Source: VFHP01 sp964443385 (lineage in GTDB: Bacteria > Chloroflexota > Dehalococcoidia > Lucifugimonadales > UBA2985). From it: a DNA stretch of 6,691 nucleotides. The position numbers were made by a program, and so were the translations under genes. The stretch lies in NCBI GenBank assembly GCA_964443385.1, contig CAYUCO010000034.1, forward strand, positions 1 through 6,691, in the 5' to 3' direction. Shown piece after piece: positions 1 to 5,115 of the stretch. The notes under the pieces were generated by a model that was not told where the DNA came from, did no database searches, and saw only the letters and a program-made list of their open reading frames with translations. Position 1 is the first letter of the stretch, and the number at the start of each line of letters is the position of its first letter.

Positions 1-501
1 ATCTAGACCATAATCGGTAACACCGTATATTAAGTTATTATCATCCGGATCAGCATAGTAGCTGTGCACAAAATAGAAATAAGATCCGCTTTCTATTCCT
101 TCAAACACTGGGTGATTCTTCTTAATCACAACCCTATTCCAACCCATATGAGGCCTCTTAACTTCCGGTGGCAATAGAATCGTTTTACCCTTTGCGACGC
201 CCAGGCATGGTGTAGGACCTTCCTGTGAGGTCTCCAAAAGTAACTGCAGACCTAGACAAACACCGAAGAAAGGCACTCCTTTTCTTATAACCTCTTTCAA
301 AGGTTCAACTAAATGCTTTCTATTGAGGCTCAACATAGCTGATTCTGAAGCTCCCTGTCCAGGAAAAATAACTGCTTTTGCCGCTAGAATATCCTTTGGT
401 GAATCGGTAACCAAGGTATCCCTGCCTAGTTTTTGTATGGCTTTTTCAACGCTTCGAATATTGCCAGAATCATAGTCGACTATAGTAACAAGTTCACTCA
501 T
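1..501 (-). CDS. hisH: Imidazole glycerol phosphate synthase, glutaminase subunit HisH (3' end outside window)
   Basis: This is the glutamine amidotransferase subunit that supplies ammonia to HisF for making imidazole glycerol phosphate and AICAR in histidine biosynthesis (cytoplasm). Reading down from the ATG at 501, 167 residues are visible without a stop. They start MSELVTIVDYDSGNIRSVEKA, which is the HisH N-terminus. A PGQGASESAM segment lies at residues 47-56 and the nucleophile elbow GVCLGLQLL puts the catalytic Cys at residue 82. Later PHMGWN and YFVHSYY separate HisH from PdxT and other class I amidotransferases. HisH is usually about 200-210 residues, so roughly 35-45 residues, including the catalytic His-Glu pair, lie beyond base 1. 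The start overlaps the stop of the upstream lipoprotein gene as ATGA (498-501), and AGAAGGA (509-515) lies 7 nt upstream as ribosome binding site, so the two genes are probably translationally coupled. Identification is firm. Confidence 0.95.
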   Translation of the reverse strand, partial: MSELVTIVDYDSGNIRSVEKAIQKLGRDTLVTDSPKDILAAKAVIFPGQGASESAMLSLNRKHLVEPLKEVIRKGVPFFGVCLGLQLLLETSQEGPTPCLGVAKGKTILLPPEVKRPHMGWNRVVIKKNHPVFEGIESGSYFYFVHSYYADPDDNNLIYGVTDYGLD

Positions 502-1211
502 TTAGTGTTCCTTCTCAAGAAATCTATAATCAATCCCTTCGCAGACGGACCAGATGGTCCACCCAATATGTTTGTGCCTTGCTCAGTCCCTTTCAGGGTA
601 TGCCTTTCCTTAGGATCACCAGACATCTGCAAAAAGACATCCATACTTCTAACGTTAAACGTGTCCTCTTCTGCAGCTAAAAACATTTTTGGCGCCTTTA
701 TTGAGGATATATCATCTACAACATTTAAAGTTCCAACTATAGGAGAAGATGACAAAGTAACCACACCCACAACCGCAGAATGACTGCCAACTTTAAGAGA
801 AGCCGTACCACCTATACCTGCCCCAATTAGAACAATTTCCGACACATTTTGATCAACAAGATAGTCTATGGCAGCATTCAGGTCTTCGTAAGATAAATCT
901 AGCGCAACTTCGCCTGAAGAATCCCTAAATCCCCTGAAATCATATGTTAGAACCTTATATCCTTTGTCTCGAAGTGTTCTGGCAAATGGCCACCAGTTGG
1001 ACTGATCTCCGGAATCCATATGGCTAAGGATAACTACAGTATTACCTTCTCCAAAAATATGACCACTAAGTAAGATGTTGTTTTCAGTATTAAACGAAAC
1101 CTGAACGGCACCACCACCGGGAGATGTATTGGCACTACAGGCAGAGAACAAAAGCAATAAAACTGGTAATATAAAAAAGGTTTTAATCTGTAAGCGCCTC
1201 AATGGGTACAT
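498..1211 (-). CDS. Lipoprotein with alpha/beta-hydrolase fold, catalytic Ser and His apparently replaced
   Basis: The protein has 237 residues from the ATG at 1211. That start is preferred over the in-frame ATG at 1238 because GAGG (1218-1221) sits 6 nt upstream and it gives a compact signal peptide. Residues 1-25 form a lipoprotein signal: MYPLRRLQIK, a hydrophobic core, then LLFSAC with Cys25 as lipidation site (Phe at -3 is slightly atypical). The hydrolase fold follows: VVILSHMDSGDQ (about 59-69), YDFRGFRDSSG (about 90-100), the elbow strand LIGAGIGG (128-135), LAAEEDT with candidate acid Asp183, and GTEQGTNIL (208-216). Family members normally have G-A-S-x-G-G and a His before G-T; here these are Gly132 and Gln211. 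The likely result is an outer-face anchored protein without classical hydrolase activity. It overlaps the upstream adenosyltransferase gene by 29 nt and the downstream hisH by 4 nt. The substrate or partner is unknown. Confidence 0.85.
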   Translation of the reverse strand: MYPLRRLQIKTFFILPVLLLLFSACSANTSPGGGAVQVSFNTENNILLSGHIFGEGNTVVILSHMDSGDQSNWWPFARTLRDKGYKVLTYDFRGFRDSSGEVALDLSYEDLNAAIDYLVDQNVSEIVLIGAGIGGTASLKVGSHSAVVGVVTLSSSPIVGTLNVVDDISSIKAPKMFLAAEEDTFNVRSMDVFLQMSGDPKERHTLKGTEQGTNILGGPSGPSAKGLIIDFLRRNTK

Positions 1212-1734
1212 CTTTATCCTCGTAACGTGCCATAACAAATAACAAATCGGACAATCTGTTTAGATATATTAAAACATTGTGATTCTCTACGTAGTTGAGT
1301 TCTTTTAACTTAACCACATGCCTTTCAACTCTCCGAATAATACTACGACTCAAGTCAAGTGCGCTGGATCCGGATGAGGCTCCTGGTATTATAAAGGCCC
1401 TAGGTAAATTTAGTTGTTCCTTCAATTTATCGATTAGCTTTTCTAAGTTTGTCACCATTTGACCAGTCACAGTGCTAAAATTGGCTGTTAATTTGCCATA
1501 CTCACTTGGGTCAGTAGCTAGTTCTGCTCCGACAGTAAAAAGTTCTTTTTGTATTCCCTTTAGAATGGGATACAGATCTTCGCATTTTAACAAAGATCTA
1601 GCCAAACCCATAGAAGCTACAGCTTCATCAATGGTACCGTAAGCTTCGCAACGAAGGTCGGATTTGGATATCCTTCCTCCATACAGTAACCCGGTTTCAC
1701 CATAATCGCCTTGTCTAGTATAAATTTCAGGCAC
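1183..1734 (-). CDS. pduO: PduO-type cob(I)alamin adenosyltransferase
   Basis: The enzyme transfers the adenosyl group of ATP to cob(I)alamin or cob(I)yrinic acid diamide, making coenzyme B12 in the cytoplasm. All PduO-family signatures are present in 183 residues, close to the usual 180-190. The N-terminal ATP-binding motif YTRQGDYGETGLLYGGR runs over residues 5-21, followed by K24 and AYGTIDE (31-37). The middle has FIIPGASSGS (114-123) and the helix with RRVER (134-138), and the end has YLNRLSDLLFVMAR (157-170). The start is GTG at 1732-1734 with AGGGGG (1740-1745) 5 nt upstream. It is the first gene of the minus-strand run and its 3' end overlaps the lipoprotein gene. No corrin-ring synthesis genes are in the window, so this may serve salvage or the last steps of B12 activation. 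No cobalamin riboswitch is seen upstream. The PduO type is clear; unrelated CobA/CobO-type enzymes look different. Confidence 0.95.
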   Translation of the reverse strand: MPEIYTRQGDYGETGLLYGGRISKSDLRCEAYGTIDEAVASMGLARSLLKCEDLYPILKGIQKELFTVGAELATDPSEYGKLTANFSTVTGQMVTNLEKLIDKLKEQLNLPRAFIIPGASSGSSALDLSRSIIRRVERHVVKLKELNYVENHNVLIYLNRLSDLLFVMARYEDKDVPIEALTD

Positions 1735-1752
1735 CCTAACCCCCTGAAATTA

Positions 1753-1795
1753 AGTATATCATAATGTAAAATCCTATACTGAATTATGATATACT
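1753..1795. repeat. Perfect 13-bp inverted repeat in the divergent pduO/rph spacer
   Basis: The arms AGTATATCATAAT (1753-1765) and ATTATGATATACT (1783-1795) are exact reverse complements separated by 17 nt. Each arm, read outward, contains TGATATACT, which is an extended -10 element (TG-n-TATACT): one points to rph (TATACT at 1790-1795, plus), the other to the adenosyltransferase gene (TATACT at 1758-1753, minus). No convincing -35 hexamer lies at the standard distance from either. The structure could be a pair of symmetric divergent promoters, an operator for a dimeric regulator, or both. The repeat is seen directly; its role is inference. Confidence 0.7.
1785..1795 (+). promoter_or_regulatory. 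Candidate extended -10 promoter for rph
   Basis: TG at 1787-1788 and TATACT at 1790-1795 fit an extended -10 element, which can work without a good -35. Transcription would begin near 1802 and give a leader of about 57 nt before the TTG start of rph. The alternative TATGAT (1785-1790) overlaps it. The neighbouring -35 region has no TTGACA-like sequence, so confidence is low. Confidence 0.35.
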
Positions 1796-1809
1796 CCCTA
1801 TCTCAAATT

Positions 1810-1839
1810 AATACAATGCTCAATTCATTATATTGTCAA
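1810..1839 (-). promoter_or_regulatory. Alternative minus-strand promoter for the pduO operon
   Basis: On the minus strand a perfect TTGACA (1839-1834) is followed after 18 nt by TGTATT (1815-1810), four of six matches to the -10 consensus. Transcription would start near 1803 and run through the inverted repeat before the GTG at 1734, giving a leader of about 70 nt. It competes as an explanation with the extended -10 in the left arm of the repeat (1753-1758), which would leave only about a dozen leader bases. Confidence 0.35.
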
Positions 1840-1858
1840 CATAGAAAGGACCATTAAC

Positions 1859-2581
1859 TTGTTCAGAATAGATGGTCGGGAAAACAACGAACCTCGTTTG
1901 ATCAAAATAGAGCCATCTTATTTATCATTCGCGGAGGGATCCACATTTATCGAAGTGGGTCAAACTAAATTGATATGTTCAGCTTCGATAGAAGAAAGAG
2001 TCCCCCCGTTTCTTAAGGGTCAAGGTAAGGGATGGGTGACAGCAGAATACAGTATGTTGCCAAGATCTACTTTAACTAGGAAACAGAGGGAAATAGGCTC
2101 CAAGGGATTGGGAGGCAGAACGCAAGAAATACAAAGACTCATTGGTAGATCTCTGAGATCTGTGGTCGATCTGGAGTCGTTAGGAGAAAACAGTATCCTG
2201 ATAGATTGCGATGTCGTACAAGCCGACGGAGGAACCAGAACGGCCGCCATAACTGGCTCATTTGTTGCCTTATACCAAGCGTTATGGCACATGGTACAAA
2301 TTGGCACTCTTAAAGAGTTACCGATAAGGGATGCAGTGGCTGCTATAAGTGTCGGAATAGTCAACGAGGAAGAATTATTAGACCTATGTTACGACGAAGA
2401 CTTCAGGGCAGATGTGGACTTTAACGTAGTGATGACCAAATCTGGTGATTTTGTGGAAGTGCAAGGAACTGCTGAAGGCAAACCTTTTACGAGGAAGTCA
2501 ATGGATAATCTGTTGGATCTGGCTTATCAAGGAATAAGCTATCATCTTGAAACTCAAGATACAATTATATCCATGCTCTAG
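1859..2581 (+). CDS. rph: Ribonuclease PH
   Basis: RNase PH is a phosphate-dependent 3'-to-5' exoribonuclease that trims tRNA precursors (and degrades some rRNA) as a hexameric ring in the cytoplasm. The 240-residue product has the usual length and family landmarks: FRIDGRENNEPR at the N-terminus, GKGWVTAEYSMLPRST (56-71), the GGRTQEIQRLIGRSLR segment (85-100) with Arg87, and DCDVVQADGGTRTAAITG (116-133) with the phosphate-binding Gly125-Thr126-Arg127. The acidic pair region DLCYDEDFRADVDFNVV follows. The start is TTG at 1859, chosen because the family N-terminus begins here and AAAGGA (1844-1849) lies 9 nt upstream. It is divergent from the pduO operon and convergent with the epimerase gene, so it is probably monocistronic; the frequent partner rdgB is not next to it. 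No obvious terminator follows. Confidence 0.96.
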   Translation: MFRIDGRENNEPRLIKIEPSYLSFAEGSTFIEVGQTKLICSASIEERVPPFLKGQGKGWVTAEYSMLPRSTLTRKQREIGSKGLGGRTQEIQRLIGRSLRSVVDLESLGENSILIDCDVVQADGGTRTAAITGSFVALYQALWHMVQIGTLKELPIRDAVAAISVGIVNEEELLDLCYDEDFRADVDFNVVMTKSGDFVEVQGTAEGKPFTRKSMDNLLDLAYQGISYHLETQDTIISML

Positions 2582-2593
2582 TTAGTGCAGTAA

Positions 2594-3529
2594 TTAACCA
2601 TTCAAGTTATTTTTAAACCAATCTACAGTCAACCTCAGTCCCTCTTCTATGGGTATTTTGGGAACCCATCCAAGTATGTCCCTAGCTTTTTCCGAATCTA
2701 GATATATCCTAAAAACCTCTCCTGGTTTTTCGGGTCCACTTGAGGTATCAAGCATATAACCAGAATGTTTCTTGAGTTCATCATGCACATAATTCACAGA
2801 ATAACCCTGTCCTGTGCCTATATTAATAATCTCGCCGTCCGCGATATCTATAGACTTCGTTAGTGCATCCACTAAATCGGAAACAAACAAAAAATCTCTT
2901 TCCTGTGAACCACTACCATTTATAACCAACGGTTCACCATTTATCATGCCCTTCGAAAAAATCGCGACTACTCCAGCCTCTCCATGCGGGTCTTGCCTAG
3001 GCCCATAAACGTTACTAAACCTCAATACAGTATATTGCAACCCAAAACTGTTATTGTAAACTTGGAGGTACTTCTCGACTGCGTACTTCGCTACTCCATA
3101 GTGCGACAATGGGTTAATCGGGTGAGCTTCATCGCATGGCAGGTATAAAGGTTCTCCGTAGATCGCGCCCCCACTAGAAGCGTATATAACTTTTTTGACT
3201 CCGAATCTTACACAATTCTCAAACAAATTTATCGAACCCAATACATTTATCCTCGAATCGTTATATGGGTCTTTCATAGATGCCTGCACACTTATCTGTG
3301 CTGCCAAATGAAATACTATATCAGGTTTCTCCTGTTCAAAAATATCACTCAAAAGTTCGTCTGTTATATCAACATTATAAAAACGAGCAGAAGAACCTAA
3401 ATTGCTCTGGTGCCCAGAAGCTAGGTTATCGACCACGACAAGCTCAAAGTTTAATGCCGATAACTTGTCCACAAGGTGAGAACCTATAAATCCCGCCCCA
3501 CCTGTAATCATAATTCTTAAATTTGACAT
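2594..3529 (-). CDS. NAD-dependent sugar-nucleotide epimerase, GalE-like (extended SDR)
   Basis: This is an extended short-chain dehydrogenase/reductase, most like the short UDP-glucose (or UDP-GlcNAc) 4-epimerases. It would interconvert UDP-hexoses in the cytoplasm to feed cell-surface polysaccharide or galactose metabolism. In 311 residues it shows the NAD-binding GGAGFIGS (10-17), the strand-end Asp34 (VVVDNLASG) that favours NAD, HLAAQISV (74-81), SSGGAIYGE (118-126) with the active-site Ser, and YGVAK (144-148) giving the catalytic Tyr144 and Lys148. NVYGPRQDPHGEAGVVAIF and QERDFLFVSDL are typical of this subfamily. The ATG at 3529 has only a weak Shine-Dalgarno (GAGAG). Its stop lies 12 nt from that of rph, facing it. 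The exact substrate cannot be read from sequence; dTDP-glucose dehydratase or UDP-xylose synthase are less likely. No glycosyltransferase lies nearby to decide it. Confidence 0.88.
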   Translation of the reverse strand: MSNLRIMITGGAGFIGSHLVDKLSALNFELVVVDNLASGHQSNLGSSARFYNVDITDELLSDIFEQEKPDIVFHLAAQISVQASMKDPYNDSRINVLGSINLFENCVRFGVKKVIYASSGGAIYGEPLYLPCDEAHPINPLSHYGVAKYAVEKYLQVYNNSFGLQYTVLRFSNVYGPRQDPHGEAGVVAIFSKGMINGEPLVINGSGSQERDFLFVSDLVDALTKSIDIADGEIINIGTGQGYSVNYVHDELKKHSGYMLDTSSGPEKPGEVFRIYLDSEKARDILGWVPKIPIEEGLRLTVDWFKNNLNG

Positions 3530-3604
3530 AGCACTCTCTATACCCTAAAGTTCTCAAATTGGTTCTAAATATTTCTCGGAAATCTCCTCAACAAAAATCG
3601 ACCT

Positions 3605-3610
3605 ATTATA
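3605..3610 (-). promoter_or_regulatory. Candidate -10 box for the epimerase gene
   Basis: Read on the minus strand, a perfect TATAAT lies at 3610-3605, inside the 11-nt palindrome CCTATTATAGG. Transcription would start near 3598, giving about 69 nt of leader before the ATG at 3529. The best -35 (TTGGCG) is 20 nt upstream, longer than ideal. Confidence 0.4.
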
Positions 3611-3689
3611 GGACAATGACTCCAAGTAGACGCCAATACATAAACGAGTATATCAGTGCAATTTGCCTTTTGGAAGAAAAGGCTTCAAT

Positions 3690-3718
3690 TTTACGTTGAA
3701 CACATTGTAAAATACTAT
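3690..3718 (+). promoter_or_regulatory. Weak candidate promoter for the surface-protein leader
   Basis: TTTACG (3690-3695) and TACTAT (3713-3718) are spaced by 17 nt, each matching four of six consensus bases. A start near 3725 would give a leader of about 155 nt that passes through the terminator-like hairpin before the gene at 3880. Confidence 0.3.
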
Positions 3719-3798
3719 TGACGCATCATTGAAGTTGTAGTAGTCTTGCAACCAAAATTGGGCTATCTGTACGCTAAATACGATAAGCCTATATTTCG

Positions 3799-3843
3799 AA
3801 ATGCAAACAGGCTAACTGGATACACATCCTGTTTTGCGTTTTT
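3799..3843 (+). terminator. Terminator-like hairpin in the 5' leader of the surface-protein gene
   Basis: The left arm (3799-3811, AAATGCAAACAGG) pairs with the right arm (3828-3841) with one bulged T (3835) and one G-T pair; the loop is 16 nt. The run TTTTT (3839-3843) follows at once, as in an intrinsic terminator on the plus strand. There is no plus-strand gene to end here: rph ended 1.2 kb upstream and the epimerase runs the other way. It therefore suits an attenuator in the leader of the downstream gene, or the end of a small RNA. No known riboswitch class was recognised. Confidence 0.55.
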
Positions 3844-3879
3844 ATATATTTATAGATGGGCGTGATTTAGGAGGACCAA

Positions 3880-4734
3880 ATGTCAGTTGTAAACAATGTT
3901 AAAAAAGTATCTAGCAGTTTTATCATACTAAGCATGTTACTGCTTGCTACCGCTTTCTACGCTAGTACTGCCAATGCACAAACACCAACGGTTGCACCAA
4001 CATTCGATGTGGCAACAGGGTCGTCTGTAGGGTCGATCACTCCTGGATTAGCGTCAAGTTTCTCTTCACCAGATTCTAGAGTTACTATAAGCCATAATTC
4101 ATCGGCCGCTAAAACCGCTGCTTTGCTGCAGTACACTGCGAAGACAGAAGCAGATGCACCAAGCGGAGCTCCGTCTGGTATGACATTCGCCAGTGTTTTG
4201 TTCACATTGAATCAAGTAGACGCAGATGGCACCGTGACAACCGGAGCAGAATTTAACAGTCCAATTAATATCAGCATAGGCTACAACGACACAGATGTTG
4301 CTGCAGCTGAAGGCAACCCAGGGAGATTGGTTGTTTACAAGTATAATGTCTCATCGGGTCAATGGGATGCATTAGCTACTTCTCTAGACTCGGCTAACAA
4401 AACTGTCAATGCTTCGGTTAGAAGCCTGAGTTTCTTCGCTGTAGTTGGTCAACCAATACCGCCGGCGCCAACCCCTACCCCTACTGGGACTCCTACGAGT
4501 GTGTCGGTTGTAAATGCACATAGCAGCTTGACCTTAGCTGAAGTCCTAGCAGGAGCGACAGTTGTTCCTGCAGCTACTGCCGAACCGGTAGTTGAACCTG
4601 AACCAACAGCTACATTATTGCCACCAACGCCAGGGGATATAGCTCCTGGGTCTGGGTTTGTATTGGGACTTGTCGTAATGGCTCTAGTTCTTATATCTGC
4701 TGGTGGCTACTACATGAAAGAATCTAACAACTAA
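3880..4734 (+). CDS. Secreted surface protein with C-terminal membrane anchor
   Basis: The 284-residue product is exported and probably displayed on the cell envelope. Residues 1-33 form a signal peptide (Lys8-Lys9, a hydrophobic core, then cleavage after ANA). Residues about 37-190 look like a beta-rich extracellular domain ending with YKYNVSSGQWDAL, an N-K-T-V-N-A-S-V strand and SLSFFAVVG. This pattern resembles the ZU5/UPA-like sandwich domains of bacterial surface proteins, by impression only. A Pro/Thr linker (PPAPTPTPTGTPT, 194-206) and a Pro/Glu-rich stretch follow, then LPPTPGD (247-253), a membrane segment (about 259-276) and the short tail YYMKESNN. The ATG has a perfect AGGAGG 5 nt upstream. 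The gene stands alone between a leader hairpin and a strong terminator. No enzymatic motif is seen; the function is unknown. Confidence 0.85.
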   Translation: MSVVNNVKKVSSSFIILSMLLLATAFYASTANAQTPTVAPTFDVATGSSVGSITPGLASSFSSPDSRVTISHNSSAAKTAALLQYTAKTEADAPSGAPSGMTFASVLFTLNQVDADGTVTTGAEFNSPINISIGYNDTDVAAAEGNPGRLVVYKYNVSSGQWDALATSLDSANKTVNASVRSLSFFAVVGQPIPPAPTPTPTGTPTSVSVVNAHSSLTLAEVLAGATVVPAATAEPVVEPEPTATLLPPTPGDIAPGSGFVLGLVVMALVLISAGGYYMKESNN

Positions 4735-4761
4735 CGGAATTCTTAAAGTTTTCATATGTTG

Positions 4762-4796
4762 AGAAAAAGAGAGGCATAAAGCCTCTCTTTTTCTTT
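4762..4796 (+). terminator. Strong intrinsic terminator after the surface-protein gene
   Basis: A 14-bp perfect stem, AGAAAAAGAGAGGC (4762-4775) with its complement at 4781-4794, closes over a 5-nt ATAAA loop. The right arm itself carries TTTTT and runs into CTTT. It lies 28 nt after the stop codon and insulates the tRNA-tuf operon promoter downstream. Confidence 0.92.
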
Positions 4797-4812
4797 GATG
4801 GTCACAAAAATC

Positions 4813-4841
4813 TTGACTTTTGTATTTCGTAGCTATATAGT
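4813..4841 (+). promoter_or_regulatory. Sigma70-type promoter of the tRNA-tuf operon
   Basis: TTGACT (4813-4818) and TATAGT (4836-4841) each match five of six consensus bases and are separated by exactly 17 nt. The start site would be near 4848, about 110 nt before tRNA-Thr(TGT). It follows directly after the terminator of the previous gene, as expected for the head of a highly expressed stable-RNA operon. Confidence 0.7.
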
Positions 4842-4897
4842 CCCTTGGTTGTAACAAATTATCTTAAGGAATGCCCGTAGAACGTTTGATACAACTG

Positions 4898-4906
4898 TGC
4901 TATTAT
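4898..4906 (+). promoter_or_regulatory. Possible second promoter (extended -10) of the tRNA-tuf operon
   Basis: TG at 4898-4899 with TATTAT at 4901-4906 makes an extended -10 element. A start near 4913 would put the hairpin of 4907-4939 at the very 5' end of the transcript. No good -35 is present at 17 nt. A perfect TTGACA at 4906-4911 also occurs, but its nearest -10-like hexamer (TATGTT, 4933-4938) is 21 nt away, too far for an ordinary promoter. Confidence 0.4.
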
Positions 4907-4939
4907 TGACACAACTTCCCTGGGTGGGAAGTTATGTTA
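4907..4939 (+). repeat. Inverted repeat in the tRNA-tuf leader
   Basis: AACTTCCC (4913-4920) and GGGAAGTT (4926-4933) pair perfectly over a 5-nt loop. Pairing continues outward past one C-A mismatch to 4907 and 4939, giving a stem of 13 pairs counting one G-T pair. No T-run follows, so it is not a terminator. It could be a processing signal for the tRNA precursor, a leader structure, or a protein-binding site. Confidence 0.6.
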
Positions 4940-4957
4940 TGTATGGAGATTGAGGAT

Positions 4958-5030
4958 GCCCGAGTGGCGCAAGGGTAGCGCAGCCGATTTGTAATCGGCA
5001 GGTTAGCGGGTTCGAATCCCCTCTCGGGCT
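4958..5030 (+). tRNA. tRNA-Thr (anticodon TGT)
   Basis: The acceptor arms GCCCGAG (4958-4964) and CTCGGGC (5023-5029) pair fully. The D-stem is GCGC/GCGC, and the anticodon stem GCCGA/TCGGC holds the loop TTTGTAA with anticodon TGT at 4990-4992, reading ACA and related Thr codons. The T-loop is TTCGAAT (5011-5017). The T-stem pairs only if C5007 bulges out (A5005-T5022, G5006-C5021, then three G-C pairs); without the bulge there is a C-C mismatch. The discriminator is T5030 and CCA is not encoded. It is the first gene of the tRNA-tuf cluster. Confidence 0.93.
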
Positions 5031-5086
5031 TACTGAGGGGAGATGGTAAAATGCCTGTGATGCCTGGTGACTAATCCACTACTCAA

Positions 5087-5092
5087 TATAAT
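5087..5092 (+). promoter_or_regulatory. Isolated TATAAT between tRNA-Thr and tRNA-Tyr
   Basis: A perfect -10 hexamer lies 24 nt before tRNA-Tyr. The only -35-like hexamer is TGGTGA (5065-5070), 16 nt upstream, with three of six matches. It may be an internal promoter for the distal part of the operon or chance in AT-rich spacer. Confidence 0.25.
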
Positions 5093-5115
5093 CCAATAGC
5101 CATAGCATTTATAGA

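Larger units (their letters stand above)
3530..3879. other. 350-nt divergent spacer between epimerase and surface-protein genes
   Basis: No protein-coding frame with a ribosome binding site and family resemblance is seen here. The left part carries a minus-strand -10 box for the epimerase. The middle has a small hairpin, GCCTTTT (3665-3671) with AAAAGGC (3677-3683), of unknown role. The right part has a weak plus-strand promoter, a 10-bp palindrome ATTTCGAAAT (3793-3802), a terminator-like hairpin, and a perfect AGGAGG (3869-3874) just before the start at 3880. The spacer is long for this otherwise compact window. Confidence 0.6.

Noticed and set aside
433..783. Plus-strand open frame over the lipoprotein and hisH genes
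   Set aside because: It lies antisense to two well-supported coding regions, has no ribosome binding site and no family resemblance.
1212..1238. Nine-residue longer N-terminus for the lipoprotein (ATG at 1238)
   Set aside because: The ATG at 1211 has GAGG at the right distance and gives a standard-length lipoprotein signal peptide; the longer form adds overlap with the upstream gene.
1735..1858. Cobalamin riboswitch upstream of the adenosyltransferase gene
   Set aside because: The spacer is only 124 nt, shorter than the usual element, and no B12-box-like sequence is seen on the minus strand; the palindrome explains the visible structure better.
2020..2364. Minus-strand open frame inside rph
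   Set aside because: It is the antisense shadow of a highly conserved gene and has no recognisable product.
3741..3879. Cyclic-di-GMP (GEMM) type riboswitch in the surface-protein leader
   Set aside because: GCAAACAGGCTAAC looks faintly like part of that motif, but the conserved core and second stem are absent and this segment is used by the terminator stem.
3957..4205. Minus-strand open frame inside the surface-protein gene
   Set aside because: The sense gene has a signal peptide, perfect Shine-Dalgarno and terminator; the antisense frame has none of these.
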